Positions 8,303 to 16,322 of a DNA stretch of 49,418 bases are shown piece after piece; the stretch's first letter is position 1; each line of letters opens with the position of its first letter. A model generated the notes under the pieces. That model worked only from the letters and a program-made list of their open reading frames with translations, had not been told where the DNA came from and ran no database searches. Source of the stretch: Rickettsiales bacterium UBA2645 (GTDB taxonomy: Bacteria; Pseudomonadota; Alphaproteobacteria; Rickettsiales; UBA1997); contig DENL01000030.1 of NCBI GenBank assembly GCA_002359655.1, positions 1 to 49,418 on the forward strand, given 5' to 3'. Made by a program: the position numbers and the translations under genes.

Positions 8303-8716
8303 ATGAGCGGCATCGAAACTATTTCAAAGACTGTAAATGCTGCTACGGGCATCGATATGCTTTCAGCACAATATCTGCCAATTTTACTATTTTTGGCTGT
8401 TGCGATTGTTCTTTCTTGCGTGATTATCGTCATACCATTTTTGCTTGCTAAATCTAAACCTGACCGCGAAAAACTATCGCAGTATGAATGTGGTTTTGAA
8501 GGCGAGGGTCCAGTTCGCAATCAGTTTAATGTACAGTTTTATTTAGTGGCGATTCTCTTCATAATTTTCGACTTAGAAATCGCCTTTCTTTTCCCTTGGG
8601 CTGTAACTTTAAAAAAAATCGGTGTATTCGGTTTTTGGTCAATGATGTTTTTCTTAACTCTTTTAACAGTCGGCTTCATTTACGAATGGATGCGCGGCGC
8701 ACTTGAATGGAAATAA
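8303..8716 (+). CDS. nuoA: NADH-quinone oxidoreductase subunit A
   Basis: A membrane subunit of respiratory complex I with three hydrophobic helices. The 137 residues contain the diagnostic loop YECGFEGEGPVRNQFNVQFY (about 72-91) and the FDLEIAFLFPW segment. A shorter start at Met19 (MLSAQYLPIL) would match many family members, so the first 18 residues are uncertain. It heads the cluster nuoA-nuoB-nuoC, but a 149-bp repeat element separates it from nuoB, so the mRNA would carry a large structured spacer. Confidence 0.96.
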   Translation: MSGIETISKTVNAATGIDMLSAQYLPILLFLAVAIVLSCVIIVIPFLLAKSKPDREKLSQYECGFEGEGPVRNQFNVQFYLVAILFIIFDLEIAFLFPWAVTLKKIGVFGFWSMMFFLTLLTVGFIYEWMRGALEWK

Positions 8717-8731
8717 ATTAAATTCAAATTA

Positions 8732-8880
8732 CTCGATCAATAATCCTCCCTTTGAGGAAGGATCGACGAAACCATTAGGTTGAGTCGAGGAGGGGTTAAT
8801 CACTCGATCGAATAATTCCCACCCCTCCTCGAATCGTTACGCTACTCGATTCTCCTTCAAAAGTAGGATTACTGATCGAG
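8732..8880. repeat. 149-bp element with terminal inverted repeats, copy 1 (nuoA-nuoB spacer)
   Basis: The ends (8732-8747 and 8865-8880) are 16-base inverted repeats with 15 matches, starting CTCGATCA. Inside, a perfect 12-base inverted pair (TCGAGGAGGGGT at 8784-8795 and its complement at 8821-8832) nests within the terminal pair, and a further small CCTCCC..GGAAGG hairpin lies near 8745-8761. No reading frame is present. It belongs to the same family as 25201-25320, 44658-44829 and 49395 onward, judged by ends, nested palindromes and spacing. Confidence 0.8.
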
Positions 8881-8909
8881 TTTGTTTTTACATCTAACCA
8901 ATATAATCC

Positions 8910-9431
8910 ATGTACAATAATCTCAGTCCTTTTAATCAAGACGCTATTTTAAATCAGATTTCTGACGACATCAATAATCGTGGCTTTGTCACTGCGAAAT
9001 TAGACGACTTGGCAAATTGGGCTCGCACTGGTTCTCTTTGGCCAATGACTTTCGGCCTTGCTTGCTGTGCCGTTGAAATGATGCAAACCGCCGCAAGTCG
9101 TTATGATCTTGATCGCTTTGGCATGGTTTTTCGCCCATCTCCACGTCAATCAGATGTGATGATTGTGGCAGGTACTTTAACCAACAAAATGGCGCCAGCA
9201 CTTCGTAAAGTTTACGACCAGATGGCTGAACCACGTTACGTAATTTCAATGGGAAGTTGCGCCAATGGTGGTGGTTACTACCATTATTCTTACTCGGTGG
9301 TTAGGGGTTGTGATCGTATTGTTCCTGTTGATGTTTATGTTCCGGGTTGTCCTCCAACTGCTGAGGGATTGCTCTACGGAATTACTCTGCTGCAAAGAAA
9401 AATTAAAAGAACCGGCAAATTTAATCGATAA
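8910..9431 (+). CDS. nuoB: NADH-quinone oxidoreductase subunit B
   Basis: The complex I subunit that holds iron-sulfur cluster N2, the last electron carrier before quinone. The four cluster ligands are visible: the vicinal Cys52-Cys53 (GLACCAVE), Cys117 (GSCANGGG) and Cys147 (VPGCPPTAEG). The length of 173 residues is normal. It starts 30 bases after the repeat element and ends 1 base before nuoC. Confidence 0.98.
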   Translation: MYNNLSPFNQDAILNQISDDINNRGFVTAKLDDLANWARTGSLWPMTFGLACCAVEMMQTAASRYDLDRFGMVFRPSPRQSDVMIVAGTLTNKMAPALRKVYDQMAEPRYVISMGSCANGGGYYHYSYSVVRGCDRIVPVDVYVPGCPPTAEGLLYGITLLQRKIKRTGKFNR

Positions 9432-9432
9432 C

Positions 9433-10038
9433 ATGATCAAAGATCTTCAGGCTCAAGCCGACTACATCAAAAATAATTTTGCAGAAGCAAATGTCGTGGA
9501 GCCAATCTCTTACGATAACTTAATTATCTACGTGGCGGCAGATAAAATTGTCAGCTTCCTAAAGTTTCTGCACGATGATTCTAACCTTTCATTTAAATGT
9601 TTTATCGACCTTTTTGGCGCTGATATGCTTGGTGTTAGATCACCGCGCTTTGAAGTGATTTACAATCTTTTGAGTTTGAAACTAAACAATCGCATCACCA
9701 TAAAAGTGGCTATTGAAGATGGTGAAGAAGTGCCAACAGCAACTCAAGTTTTCAGCGGTGCAGGTTGGTTTGAGCGTGAAGCTTTTGATATGTACGGCAT
9801 TATTTTTTCTGGTAATACAGATTTGCGCCGCATCCTCACCGATTATGATTTTGAAGGTTATCCTTTACGCAAAGATTTTCCGTTAACCGGATATAAAGAA
9901 GTTCGTTATGACGAAGAGCAGCAAAAAGTTGTTTACGAACCAGTTAAGCTAATGCAAGAATTCCGCAGCTTTGACTTTGAAATGCCTTGGGAAGGCGCTA
10001 AAAAAGCCTTTTTAAGTGATAATAAAAACAAATCATAA
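9433..10038 (+). CDS. nuoC: NADH-quinone oxidoreductase subunit C
   Basis: A peripheral-arm subunit of complex I, 201 residues from the ATG at 9433 (MIKDLQAQADYI). The same frame is open back to 9265, but that part overlaps nuoB and encodes no family sequence, so the later start, 1 base after the nuoB stop, is chosen. The 30-kDa-subunit signature is present: ERE-FDMYGIIFSGN, then LRRILTDYDFEGYPLRKDFP. The expected next gene nuoD is absent; an unrelated membrane protein follows 6 bases later and the cluster ends. Confidence 0.96.
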   Translation: MIKDLQAQADYIKNNFAEANVVEPISYDNLIIYVAADKIVSFLKFLHDDSNLSFKCFIDLFGADMLGVRSPRFEVIYNLLSLKLNNRITIKVAIEDGEEVPTATQVFSGAGWFEREAFDMYGIIFSGNTDLRRILTDYDFEGYPLRKDFPLTGYKEVRYDEEQQKVVYEPVKLMQEFRSFDFEMPWEGAKKAFLSDNKNKS

Positions 10039-10044
10039 TCCCTT

Positions 10045-10458
10045 ATGACTGATATTTTTAATAAAATTGAAACTTCGTTTAGAGCATCTTTGCGTGGCGA
10101 AGAAAGTACTGATAAACTGATTTATGTTTGGGGAATTATTAGTTATGTTTTGGCTTTTTTGTTAAATAAGTTGATCAAAACTGTTCACGTATATTTCTTT
10201 GGCACCACGATTTCAGCGGTTTTAATCTGTTATTTTGCTTGGCATATTTACGCTTTAAAAAAATGCTCACCAAAAAAACCAAAATTGACTAAAGAAGAAA
10301 AACAAAAATTACGCGAAGAAAAACGCAAAGAGTTCGGCAAAAAATTAATGAGAAAATTATTGCTGCAAGAATCTTTTACAAAGTGGGATCCAATCTTCAT
10401 ATCAATTGTCATTGACGCTTTCTGCATCGCGCAATTTATTGATTACATCATTAGATAG
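10045..10458 (+). CDS. unknown small membrane protein after nuoC
   Basis: 137 residues of unrecognised family. Three hydrophobic helices are seen (about 26-44, 49-71 and 117-136). The last two are separated by a strongly basic, lysine-rich cytoplasmic stretch (about 72-107, KLTKEEKQKLREEKRKEFGK). It starts 6 bases after nuoC and is followed by a bidirectional terminator, so it is probably the last gene of the nuo transcript. No known complex I subunit fits it. Membership in complex I or its assembly is only a guess from position. Confidence 0.75.
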   Translation: MTDIFNKIETSFRASLRGEESTDKLIYVWGIISYVLAFLLNKLIKTVHVYFFGTTISAVLICYFAWHIYALKKCSPKKPKLTKEEKQKLREEKRKEFGKKLMRKLLLQESFTKWDPIFISIVIDAFCIAQFIDYIIR

Positions 10459-10471
10459 TTTTCAAAATTAT

Positions 10472-10505
10472 AAGCCAGATCCGCTCGCAGTAAGGGATTT
10501 GGCTT
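10472..10505. terminator. bidirectional Rho-independent terminator
   Basis: An 11-bp stem (AAGCCAGATCC with GGATTTGGCTT, one G-U pair) encloses a 12-base loop and is followed on the plus strand by TTATTTATTTT. It sits between the convergent ends of the unknown membrane gene (10458) and folC (10506), so it can serve both. Confidence 0.7.
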
Positions 10506-11792
10506 TTATTTATTTTCTTCCAAAAAATTTCCTGCCAAATAAAGCGAGCCGCAAATCAAAACTAATGCTGGTTTTGAACTTTTATCAAGAGTGAAAACTT
10601 TCTTGAAAGCGTCATCAAAATTTTGTGCTGTTGCAGAATTTATTTTATTTTTTTTAGCAATTTCGCAAAGCTCTTGGCTGGTTCTAGACTTAGGCTCATC
10701 AGCAATTTTTACTGCCAGTAAATTATCAACTTGGGCTGAAATTTTTTTTAGAAATCCGTCGCAATCTTTGTCTTTGAGCATCGAAAAAATTACGTAAACT
10801 TTTTTATTTTTCTGCTGCAGTAAAAATTTTCTAATCGTTGTAGCACCTTGTGTATTATGGCTGCCATCCAGATAGAGCTCAAAATTATTTGGTAAAATTT
10901 CGTGAAATTTTCCGGCAGTAATTTTTTGTAAACGACAAGGCCAAACAGTTTTTTGCAAAGCGGATTTTATTTTTTTTTCGTCTAAAGAAAATTTTTTCTG
11001 TGTTAAAGCTGCTACAATAGAGGTTGCAGCGTTTTCAATTTGATGATCACCAACTAAAGAAGGCGAAGGAAAAGAAATTTTTTTGCCCGACATTTCAAAT
11101 AAAAAGCCATTTTTTTCTTTTTTGATTTTAAAATCTCGATTGAAAATTTTTGTCTTGGATTTCATTGCAAAAGCTTGTTTTTCAATTGTTTTCAGCGCTG
11201 AAACTTTTTGTTTTGCAATAATTACTGGGCAGTTTTTTTTAATGATGCCGCTTTTTTCAAAGGCAATTTTGCTTAAAGTTTTTCCTAAAAAATCAGTGTG
11301 ATCAAAAGCAATTGGCGTGATAATTGAACACAAGACTTCTGGCAAAATATTCGTTGCGTCAAGCCTGCCGCCCATGCCAGTTTCGAGCAATAATAAATCT
11401 GCTTTGACGCGACTAAAAGCTAGAAAAGCTGCAACGGTAATTCCTTCAAAAAAAGTTACTGGAATTAATGGTGATTTTTCTGCTGCGGCTTTGCACTCGA
11501 TTAGAATTTCATTTAAAAAATCGTCAGAAATTTCTTTGCCATTTAAAATTATTCTTTCGTTAAAATTGACTAAATGTGGCGAGGTGTAGCTGTGAACCAA
11601 GTAGCCATTTTCAACAAAAATTTGTTGCAAGAAAGCCAGAGTTGAACCTTTGCCGTTGGTGCCGGCGATGTGAATTGTTGGGGGAATTTTATTTTGCGGA
11701 TTGTCTAGCCTTGCAAGTAATTGGTAAACTCGTGACAGACCAAGATCAATATTGCGATAACCAGTAAAATCAGGCCAAAAGGGGAATTTCAT
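10506..11792 (-). CDS. folC: bifunctional dihydrofolate/folylpolyglutamate synthase
   Basis: A cytoplasmic Mur-ligase-type ATPase that adds glutamate to dihydropteroate and to folates. Over 428 residues it has the P-loop GTNGKGS (44-50), the central-domain ligase pattern (TGMGGRLDATN) and the C-terminal DGSHNTQG motif. The ATG overlaps the stop of the upstream YihY gene by one base (TAATG), implying translational coupling in a GNAT-yihY-folC unit. Confidence 0.95.
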   Translation of the reverse strand: MKFPFWPDFTGYRNIDLGLSRVYQLLARLDNPQNKIPPTIHIAGTNGKGSTLAFLQQIFVENGYLVHSYTSPHLVNFNERIILNGKEISDDFLNEILIECKAAAEKSPLIPVTFFEGITVAAFLAFSRVKADLLLLETGMGGRLDATNILPEVLCSIITPIAFDHTDFLGKTLSKIAFEKSGIIKKNCPVIIAKQKVSALKTIEKQAFAMKSKTKIFNRDFKIKKEKNGFLFEMSGKKISFPSPSLVGDHQIENAATSIVAALTQKKFSLDEKKIKSALQKTVWPCRLQKITAGKFHEILPNNFELYLDGSHNTQGATTIRKFLLQQKNKKVYVIFSMLKDKDCDGFLKKISAQVDNLLAVKIADEPKSRTSQELCEIAKKNKINSATAQNFDDAFKKVFTLDKSSKPALVLICGSLYLAGNFLEENK

Positions 11793-12679
11793 TAAAGTGT
11801 TTTCCTAAGGAAAATTTTGTAAGTGCGATGGTAATGATAGTTAAATTCGGCGCCAAAAATAAATACCAAGCTGATTAAATAGAAAAACATTAACGAAATT
11901 ATCACACCGGCAAGCGATCCGTAAACAAAACTAAATTGATGAAAATTTTCTAAATAAAGTGAAAAGGAACGCTCAAGGCTAATCCAAAGAATTACTGTCA
12001 GTATTGATCCCGGAACTGTTTGGCTGAATTTTTGTTTAGCATTAGGCAGCGCGTAATAAAGCATTGAAGTTGCAAAAGTAAGAAGCAAAAAAATGGCGAT
12101 GTAGCGAATGTAAAAAAAATCGTAATCAATATTCAGGCTAATTGAAAAAGTTCTTTCTAGTTGGAGTAAAAAATTTGGTGCGACAATGAAAATAATGATG
12201 CTGGCTACAACAATAAAAATAATGATAAAAAATTCTAAAATGCTGATCAGGCGACGCAGAATATAAGGCGGTGGATGGTGAATTCTGTAGGCGCGATTTA
12301 AAATAGTTCTGCAGCCTTCAACCGAAGAAGATGCCGTCCAAATTACGCCGATAATTGCTAAAGTAAGAAAAGTTTGCGGTGGACCTGAGATAATTTCGTC
12401 AATTCTTGGCGTTAAGGCATTAGCCATTTCTTTTGGTGCAATACTCAAAATTGAATGAATTGCATTAATACCAACTTCTGAAGCGCCGATTAATCCAATG
12501 ATGGCAACTAAAAAAATCAAAAAAGGGAACAGAGATAAAATGCTCAAAAAAGCTAAATAACCAGCATGCTCGACACCATCTTGCTTTACAGTATCAAGGA
12601 TGGAAACGCGCAAAATTTTTATTGGTAAAACGCAATATTTGTGAAAAAAATAATTTACGATTGGGCGCTTTTTTTTCAT
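11792..12679 (-). CDS. YihY/BrkB-family inner-membrane protein
   Basis: A 295-residue polytopic membrane protein of the YihY/UPF0761 (formerly RNase BN-like) family. It shows about six membrane helices and the family pattern: KQDGVEHAGYLAFLSILSLF near 35-55, WTASSSVEGCRTILNRAY near 125-142, and a C-terminal YGSLAGVIISLMFFY segment. The historical assignment as ribonuclease BN was wrong and the function is not established. It lies 6 bases after the GNAT gene and overlaps folC by one base. Confidence 0.9.
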   Translation of the reverse strand: MKKKRPIVNYFFHKYCVLPIKILRVSILDTVKQDGVEHAGYLAFLSILSLFPFLIFLVAIIGLIGASEVGINAIHSILSIAPKEMANALTPRIDEIISGPPQTFLTLAIIGVIWTASSSVEGCRTILNRAYRIHHPPPYILRRLISILEFFIIIFIVVASIIIFIVAPNFLLQLERTFSISLNIDYDFFYIRYIAIFLLLTFATSMLYYALPNAKQKFSQTVPGSILTVILWISLERSFSLYLENFHQFSFVYGSLAGVIISLMFFYLISLVFIFGAEFNYHYHRTYKIFLRKTL

Positions 12680-12685
12680 TTGTGA

Positions 12686-13120
12686 TTAGCAGGATTTTTT
12701 GAAGAAAAATCCATCTAGGGCGAATTTCTCGCGCGAGAAGATTTTCTGTGATTCTAGTCTTTTGGTTTCAAGTGTACCGATGATGTTGTCGCAGCCAAAA
12801 TTTGTGGCTTGCCATTCAACCCAGCGCATCAGCATTTTGCCAACGCCAATGCCGCGTTTTTTTCGATCAATCATAAAATCTTCAATCTCAATGATTTTGC
12901 CGTGGTGTAATTTTCTGACGATACGAACACCAACCACGCCAATGAAATCAAGATTTCCAGACTTACTATCTTCAAAAACACCAGCCATTTTGTAGCCGCG
13001 TTGCATCATGTTAAGAATATCTTCAGTGTAAGTTTTCTCTTCCAAGTCTTCGTATATTTGAACTAGTACTTTGAAGGTTGCAGAAATTTCCTCACGACTT
13101 TGAATTTCTTTTATTTGCAT
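12686..13120 (-). CDS. GNAT-family N-acetyltransferase
   Basis: 144 residues with the Gcn5-type fold. A central beta strand (IEIEDFMIDRKKRG) leads into the acetyl-CoA pyrophosphate loop RGIGVGK (89-95) and the following helix. The C-terminal half (ETKRLESQKIFSREKFALDGFFFKK) matches the usual helix-strand ending of these enzymes. The substrate cannot be told from sequence. It is the first gene of the run GNAT-yihY-folC and is divergent from argG. Confidence 0.88.
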   Translation of the reverse strand: MQIKEIQSREEISATFKVLVQIYEDLEEKTYTEDILNMMQRGYKMAGVFEDSKSGNLDFIGVVGVRIVRKLHHGKIIEIEDFMIDRKKRGIGVGKMLMRWVEWQATNFGCDNIIGTLETKRLESQKIFSREKFALDGFFFKKSC

Positions 13121-13227
13121 TTTATTTTTTCTATTTGAGAATTACAGCCGCGAGCAGCTGTATATCTAGCTTCAAGGCATTGTCTGAAAATCGCAAATCA
13201 ATTTATTAATCAACTAAAAACTTATCA

Positions 13228-14478
13228 ATGAAAAATAAAATTACGCAAAAAGCTGCGCCAAAAAAAGCTGTAAAAAAAGTTGTATTGGCTTATTCGGGTG
13301 GCTTGGACACTTCAGTAATTTTAAAATGGTTGCAAGAAAATTACGGCTGCGAAGTTGTCACTTTCACCGCTGATTTAGGACAAGGCGAAGAGTTGGAGTC
13401 AGCCAGAAAAAAAGCCCAAAAAATGGGCGTCAAAGAAATTTTCATTGAAGATCTGCGTGAAGAATTTGTCCGAGATTACGTCTTTCCAATGTTTCGCGCC
13501 AACACTTTGTACGAAGGTGTTTATTTGCTTGGCACTTCAATTGCTCGTCCGTTGATTGCGAAAAGACAAATCGAAATTGCTAAAATGGTCGGCGCTGATG
13601 CGGTGGCTCACGGCGCCACTGGCAAGGGAAATGACCAAGTTCGTTTTGAGCTTTCTTACTACGCTAACAAACCTGACATCAAAATCATCGCACCGTGGCG
13701 TGAGTGGGATTTAAATTCGCGTACTAAACTGATTGATTACGCTGAGAAAAATCAAATCCCAGTTGCTAAAGATAAACGGGGCGAAGCGCCTTACTCGGTG
13801 GATGCCAATTTGCTGCACACTTCGTCTGAAGGAAAAGTGTTGGAAGATCCAAGTCAAGCAGCACCAGAATATGTTTACCAAAGAACAATTAGTCCTGAAG
13901 CCGCGCCAAACAAAGCCACAATCATTGAAATCGAATTTAAAAAAGGTGATCCAATCGCAATTAACGGCAAAAAAATGTCACCAGCAACAATTCTAACAAA
14001 GTTAAACGAACTAGGTGGCGCCAATGGAATTGGTCGCTTAGACTTAGTTGAAAATCGTTTTGTTGGAATGAAATCGCGTGGCGTCTACGAAACTCCTGGA
14101 GGAACAATTTTACTTACTGCACACCGCGCCATTGAATCAATCACTTTGGATCGTGAAGCGGCGCATTTAAAAGACGAGCTAATGCCAAAATACGCCAGCT
14201 TGATTTACAACGGCTTTTGGTTTTCACCAGAGCGTGAAATGCTGCAAGCCTTGATTAACAAGAGCCAAGAGAATGTCGAAGGAAGTGTGACGATGAAACT
14301 CTACAAAGGTTCAGCAACTGTAGTCTCTCGCAAATCTGTGAAGAGCCTTTACTCTGAAGCTCACGTAACTTTTGAAGAAGATTCAGTCTACGATCAAAAA
14401 GACGCCGCAGGATTTATTAAACTAAATGCTCTTCGTTTAAGAATTGGTGCCAGAGCAAATGCAAAAGGCAAAAAATAA
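13228..14478 (+). CDS. argG: argininosuccinate synthase
   Basis: Joins citrulline and aspartate with ATP in arginine synthesis, in the cytoplasm. The 416 residues include the PP-loop AYSGGLDTS (21-29), the GATGKGNDQVRFE citrulline/ATP region and the EGKVLEDP segment. A lysine-rich N-terminal extension of about 15 residues precedes the first strand. It is monocistronic here, with a palindromic terminator about 80 bases downstream. argB lies 5.4 kb further on and no argH, argF or argC is present in the window. Confidence 0.98.
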   Translation: MKNKITQKAAPKKAVKKVVLAYSGGLDTSVILKWLQENYGCEVVTFTADLGQGEELESARKKAQKMGVKEIFIEDLREEFVRDYVFPMFRANTLYEGVYLLGTSIARPLIAKRQIEIAKMVGADAVAHGATGKGNDQVRFELSYYANKPDIKIIAPWREWDLNSRTKLIDYAEKNQIPVAKDKRGEAPYSVDANLLHTSSEGKVLEDPSQAAPEYVYQRTISPEAAPNKATIIEIEFKKGDPIAINGKKMSPATILTKLNELGGANGIGRLDLVENRFVGMKSRGVYETPGGTILLTAHRAIESITLDREAAHLKDELMPKYASLIYNGFWFSPEREMLQALINKSQENVEGSVTMKLYKGSATVVSRKSVKSLYSEAHVTFEEDSVYDQKDAAGFIKLNALRLRIGARANAKGKK

Positions 14479-14560
14479 TCGTTCTCTTTTTTGTAAAAAA
14501 AATGCAATTTTTCGACTAGGCTACAAAACCAGTCTAGCAAAGGGTTTGTGGCTATATTTT

Positions 14561-14588
14561 TGAATTTTGAACACGTGTTCAAAATTCA
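14561..14588. terminator. 28-bp perfect palindrome with T-tract, terminator of argG
   Basis: A perfect 28-base palindrome centred on CACGTG, followed on the plus strand by one C and seven T residues (14590-14596), in the orientation expected for argG. The same 28 bases recur at 46814-46841 behind recN. The 82-base spacer after argG also holds a weaker imperfect hairpin (14516-14536). Confidence 0.75.
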
Positions 14589-14668
14589 CTTTTTTTGGCA
14601 CTAGTTTTAGTTAGAATTTAAACCAGAAATAAAAATTTTGACTGATTAATTAAAGAAACTTTAAAACC

Positions 14669-14998
14669 ATGAAAACACCAAAATCAGAAATCGTAATTTA
14701 TCAAGCAAAGGGCAAAAAAGGATTGGTTGAAGTTCAATTAAAAGGCGAGACTTTGTGGTTGAGTCTGCAGCAAATTGCCGATTTGTTTGATCGTGATAAG
14801 TCAGTTATTTCGCGGCATTTGAGCAATATTTTTAAAGAAAAAGAGCTAACTAAAAAGGCAACTGTTGCAAAATTTGCAACAGTTCAAAACGAAGGAGAGA
14901 GATCGGTTTCTAGAAATGTCGAATATTTCAACCTCGACGCAATTTTATCAGTCGGTTATCGGGTAAATTCTAAACAAGGTACGCAATTTCGCTATTGA
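14669..14998 (+). pseudogene. truncated RhuM-family protein (N-terminal third)
   Basis: 109 residues matching the start of RhuM-type proteins (named from Salmonella pathogenicity island 3, function unclear). The opening IVIYQAKGKKGLVEVQLKGE is followed by a helix-turn-helix-like segment (SLQQIADLFDRDKSVISRHL, about 42-61) and the highly typical LDAILSVGYRVNSKQGTQFR. Complete members run to roughly 330 residues and continue from this point with IWATK. Here the frame ends R-Y-stop right after TQFR. The break is 6 bases before the start of the next gene, as expected if that gene's DNA replaced the rest. A shortened protein could still be made, but I read it as a remnant. Confidence 0.8.
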
Positions 14999-15004
14999 TC
15001 TCAC

Positions 15005-16189
15005 ATGCCAAATCCAAGAGAAGTCGTAAAAAAATTATTAAAAGGCGAAAACTGCCAAAGTGATGAAATAAAAGCTTACGAAGATGATCGCTGGTTTGTT
15101 GATTCAAGCTCTTATGCAACAAGCGAAGGTGTGTTTGAAGCTAGATGTGCAAGCCGAGAAACAATTTTTAATATTGCCAGCATCAGCAAAACTTTTACTG
15201 CAGCAACAATTTTACGGATGACAGAAAATGAAAGATTTTCACAAATTTTTCCAGATGGCATTAACACACCAATTAGTTATCTAGTTCCAGCTCTGAAATC
15301 GCGCTATCCAGATTCAAACTACATTCAAAATGAGTTGGAAAAAGAAAATAAATTTGACGAAATTACACTTGCTCACCTTTTAAATCACAGCTCTGGAATT
15401 GGTGATTTTAAAGGGGAAGACTTTGGTTCGAAACTAGCTTTTGAAAGTGAAGAATCTTTGGCGCAAGAGCCAGATGGAAAATTTTTTACTTTAAGAAGAA
15501 GAGATCCAAGACCAGAATTTGGTAAATATTCTTACAGCAATATTGGTTACGAGTTGCTGGGCATGATTATTTCTGCAAGCGCTTCTGCAATTAGTGGAAT
15601 AAAAATCAAATGTGGTGAAGTTGTAAAAGAGCTGGTAATTGATCGACTTGCTCTTGGATTTACTTTTACTCAAGACCAAATGGCTTTTGACGGTAAAAAA
15701 GTCCACGTAATTGATCGTCATGAAATAGATGTGGCGCAGGCTTACGATAACAATCAAGGTAAAGCGTATCCTTCTTTGGTATTTCGCCGCGCTATTGCAA
15801 CCTCGGGAATTTACTCAAATCCAACCGATCTCTGTAAATTTGCTGATGCATTTTTTAGCAACAAAATTTTTTCTAAAGGCGGATTATTTGATGAAGAACA
15901 AACAATTGCTGCAAGAGATTCAAGCAAAGTTGAAACTAAACCAGAAGAATTTTATGCCGCTGGATATGAAGCTTACAAAGAAAAAGATGGAACTTTAGTG
16001 AGATTTCACGGAGCAGAAACCCAAGGATTTTTTGGCTGGCTTGGAAATAAAAACAACCAATCAGCTTGCTGTTTAACAAGCTGTGTCAATAGACAAATTA
16101 CTAGGCCAGAAATATCGCAAGCAAGTGCTGAACAATTTAAGAATAAAAAGTCAAACAATGAGATTGTTCCCAAAAGTTTTGGTATTTAA
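15005..16189 (+). CDS. beta-lactamase-fold serine hydrolase
   Basis: 394 residues of the class C beta-lactamase/penicillin-binding-protein-like family. The nucleophile motif SxxK is Ser59-Ile-Ser-Lys62 (IASISKTFT), the second motif is Tyr177-Ser-Asn179 (YSYSNIGYELLG), and the third is the HxG-type His335-Gly336 (RFHGAETQGFFGW). The HLLNHSSGIGD segment (124-134) is also typical. There is no signal peptide, so it is probably cytoplasmic or exported by another route. Substrates in this family range from peptides to esters, so the activity is open and resistance should not be assumed. It lies exactly between a truncated RhuM gene and a truncated toxin gene, suggesting arrival as a block. Confidence 0.85.
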   Translation: MPNPREVVKKLLKGENCQSDEIKAYEDDRWFVDSSSYATSEGVFEARCASRETIFNIASISKTFTAATILRMTENERFSQIFPDGINTPISYLVPALKSRYPDSNYIQNELEKENKFDEITLAHLLNHSSGIGDFKGEDFGSKLAFESEESLAQEPDGKFFTLRRRDPRPEFGKYSYSNIGYELLGMIISASASAISGIKIKCGEVVKELVIDRLALGFTFTQDQMAFDGKKVHVIDRHEIDVAQAYDNNQGKAYPSLVFRRAIATSGIYSNPTDLCKFADAFFSNKIFSKGGLFDEEQTIAARDSSKVETKPEEFYAAGYEAYKEKDGTLVRFHGAETQGFFGWLGNKNNQSACCLTSCVNRQITRPEISQASAEQFKNKKSNNEIVPKSFGI

Positions 16190-16192
16190 AAA

Positions 16193-16309
16193 TCATTTGC
16201 CGATAAAAAATTTTGGGCACTGCTTTGGTGATTCAGTAGAAATATAAGAAAAAATTTCTTCTAATTTTAAGTAAACAGAAGGGTTAATGGTGATGTGGTG
16301 TTTTTTCAT
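16193..16309 (-). pseudogene. truncated RelE/ParE-family toxin fragment
   Basis: A 38-codon frame beginning MKKHHITINPSVYLKLEEIF and continuing SYISTESPKQCPKFFIGK. This resembles the first third of RelE/ParE toxins (first strand, then the helix typically reading LEEIxxYIxxxSP). Complete toxins have about 90-100 residues with the catalytic or gyrase-binding part towards the C-terminus, all of which is missing. The frame stops 3 bases from the end of the convergent serine hydrolase. It begins 13 bases after the antitoxin frame ends, the normal antitoxin-then-toxin order. The fragment cannot be an active toxin. Confidence 0.7.
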
Positions 16310-16322
16310 TTAGGCAAATGGA

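Noticed and set aside
9265..9432. Extended N-terminus for NuoC
   Set aside because: The extension lies entirely within nuoB in another frame and encodes no NuoC-like sequence; the ATG at 9433 follows the nuoB stop by 1 base.
15005..16189. Serine hydrolase as an antibiotic-resistance beta-lactamase
   Set aside because: The motifs show only the fold family; there is no signal peptide, and most such proteins are peptidases or esterases.
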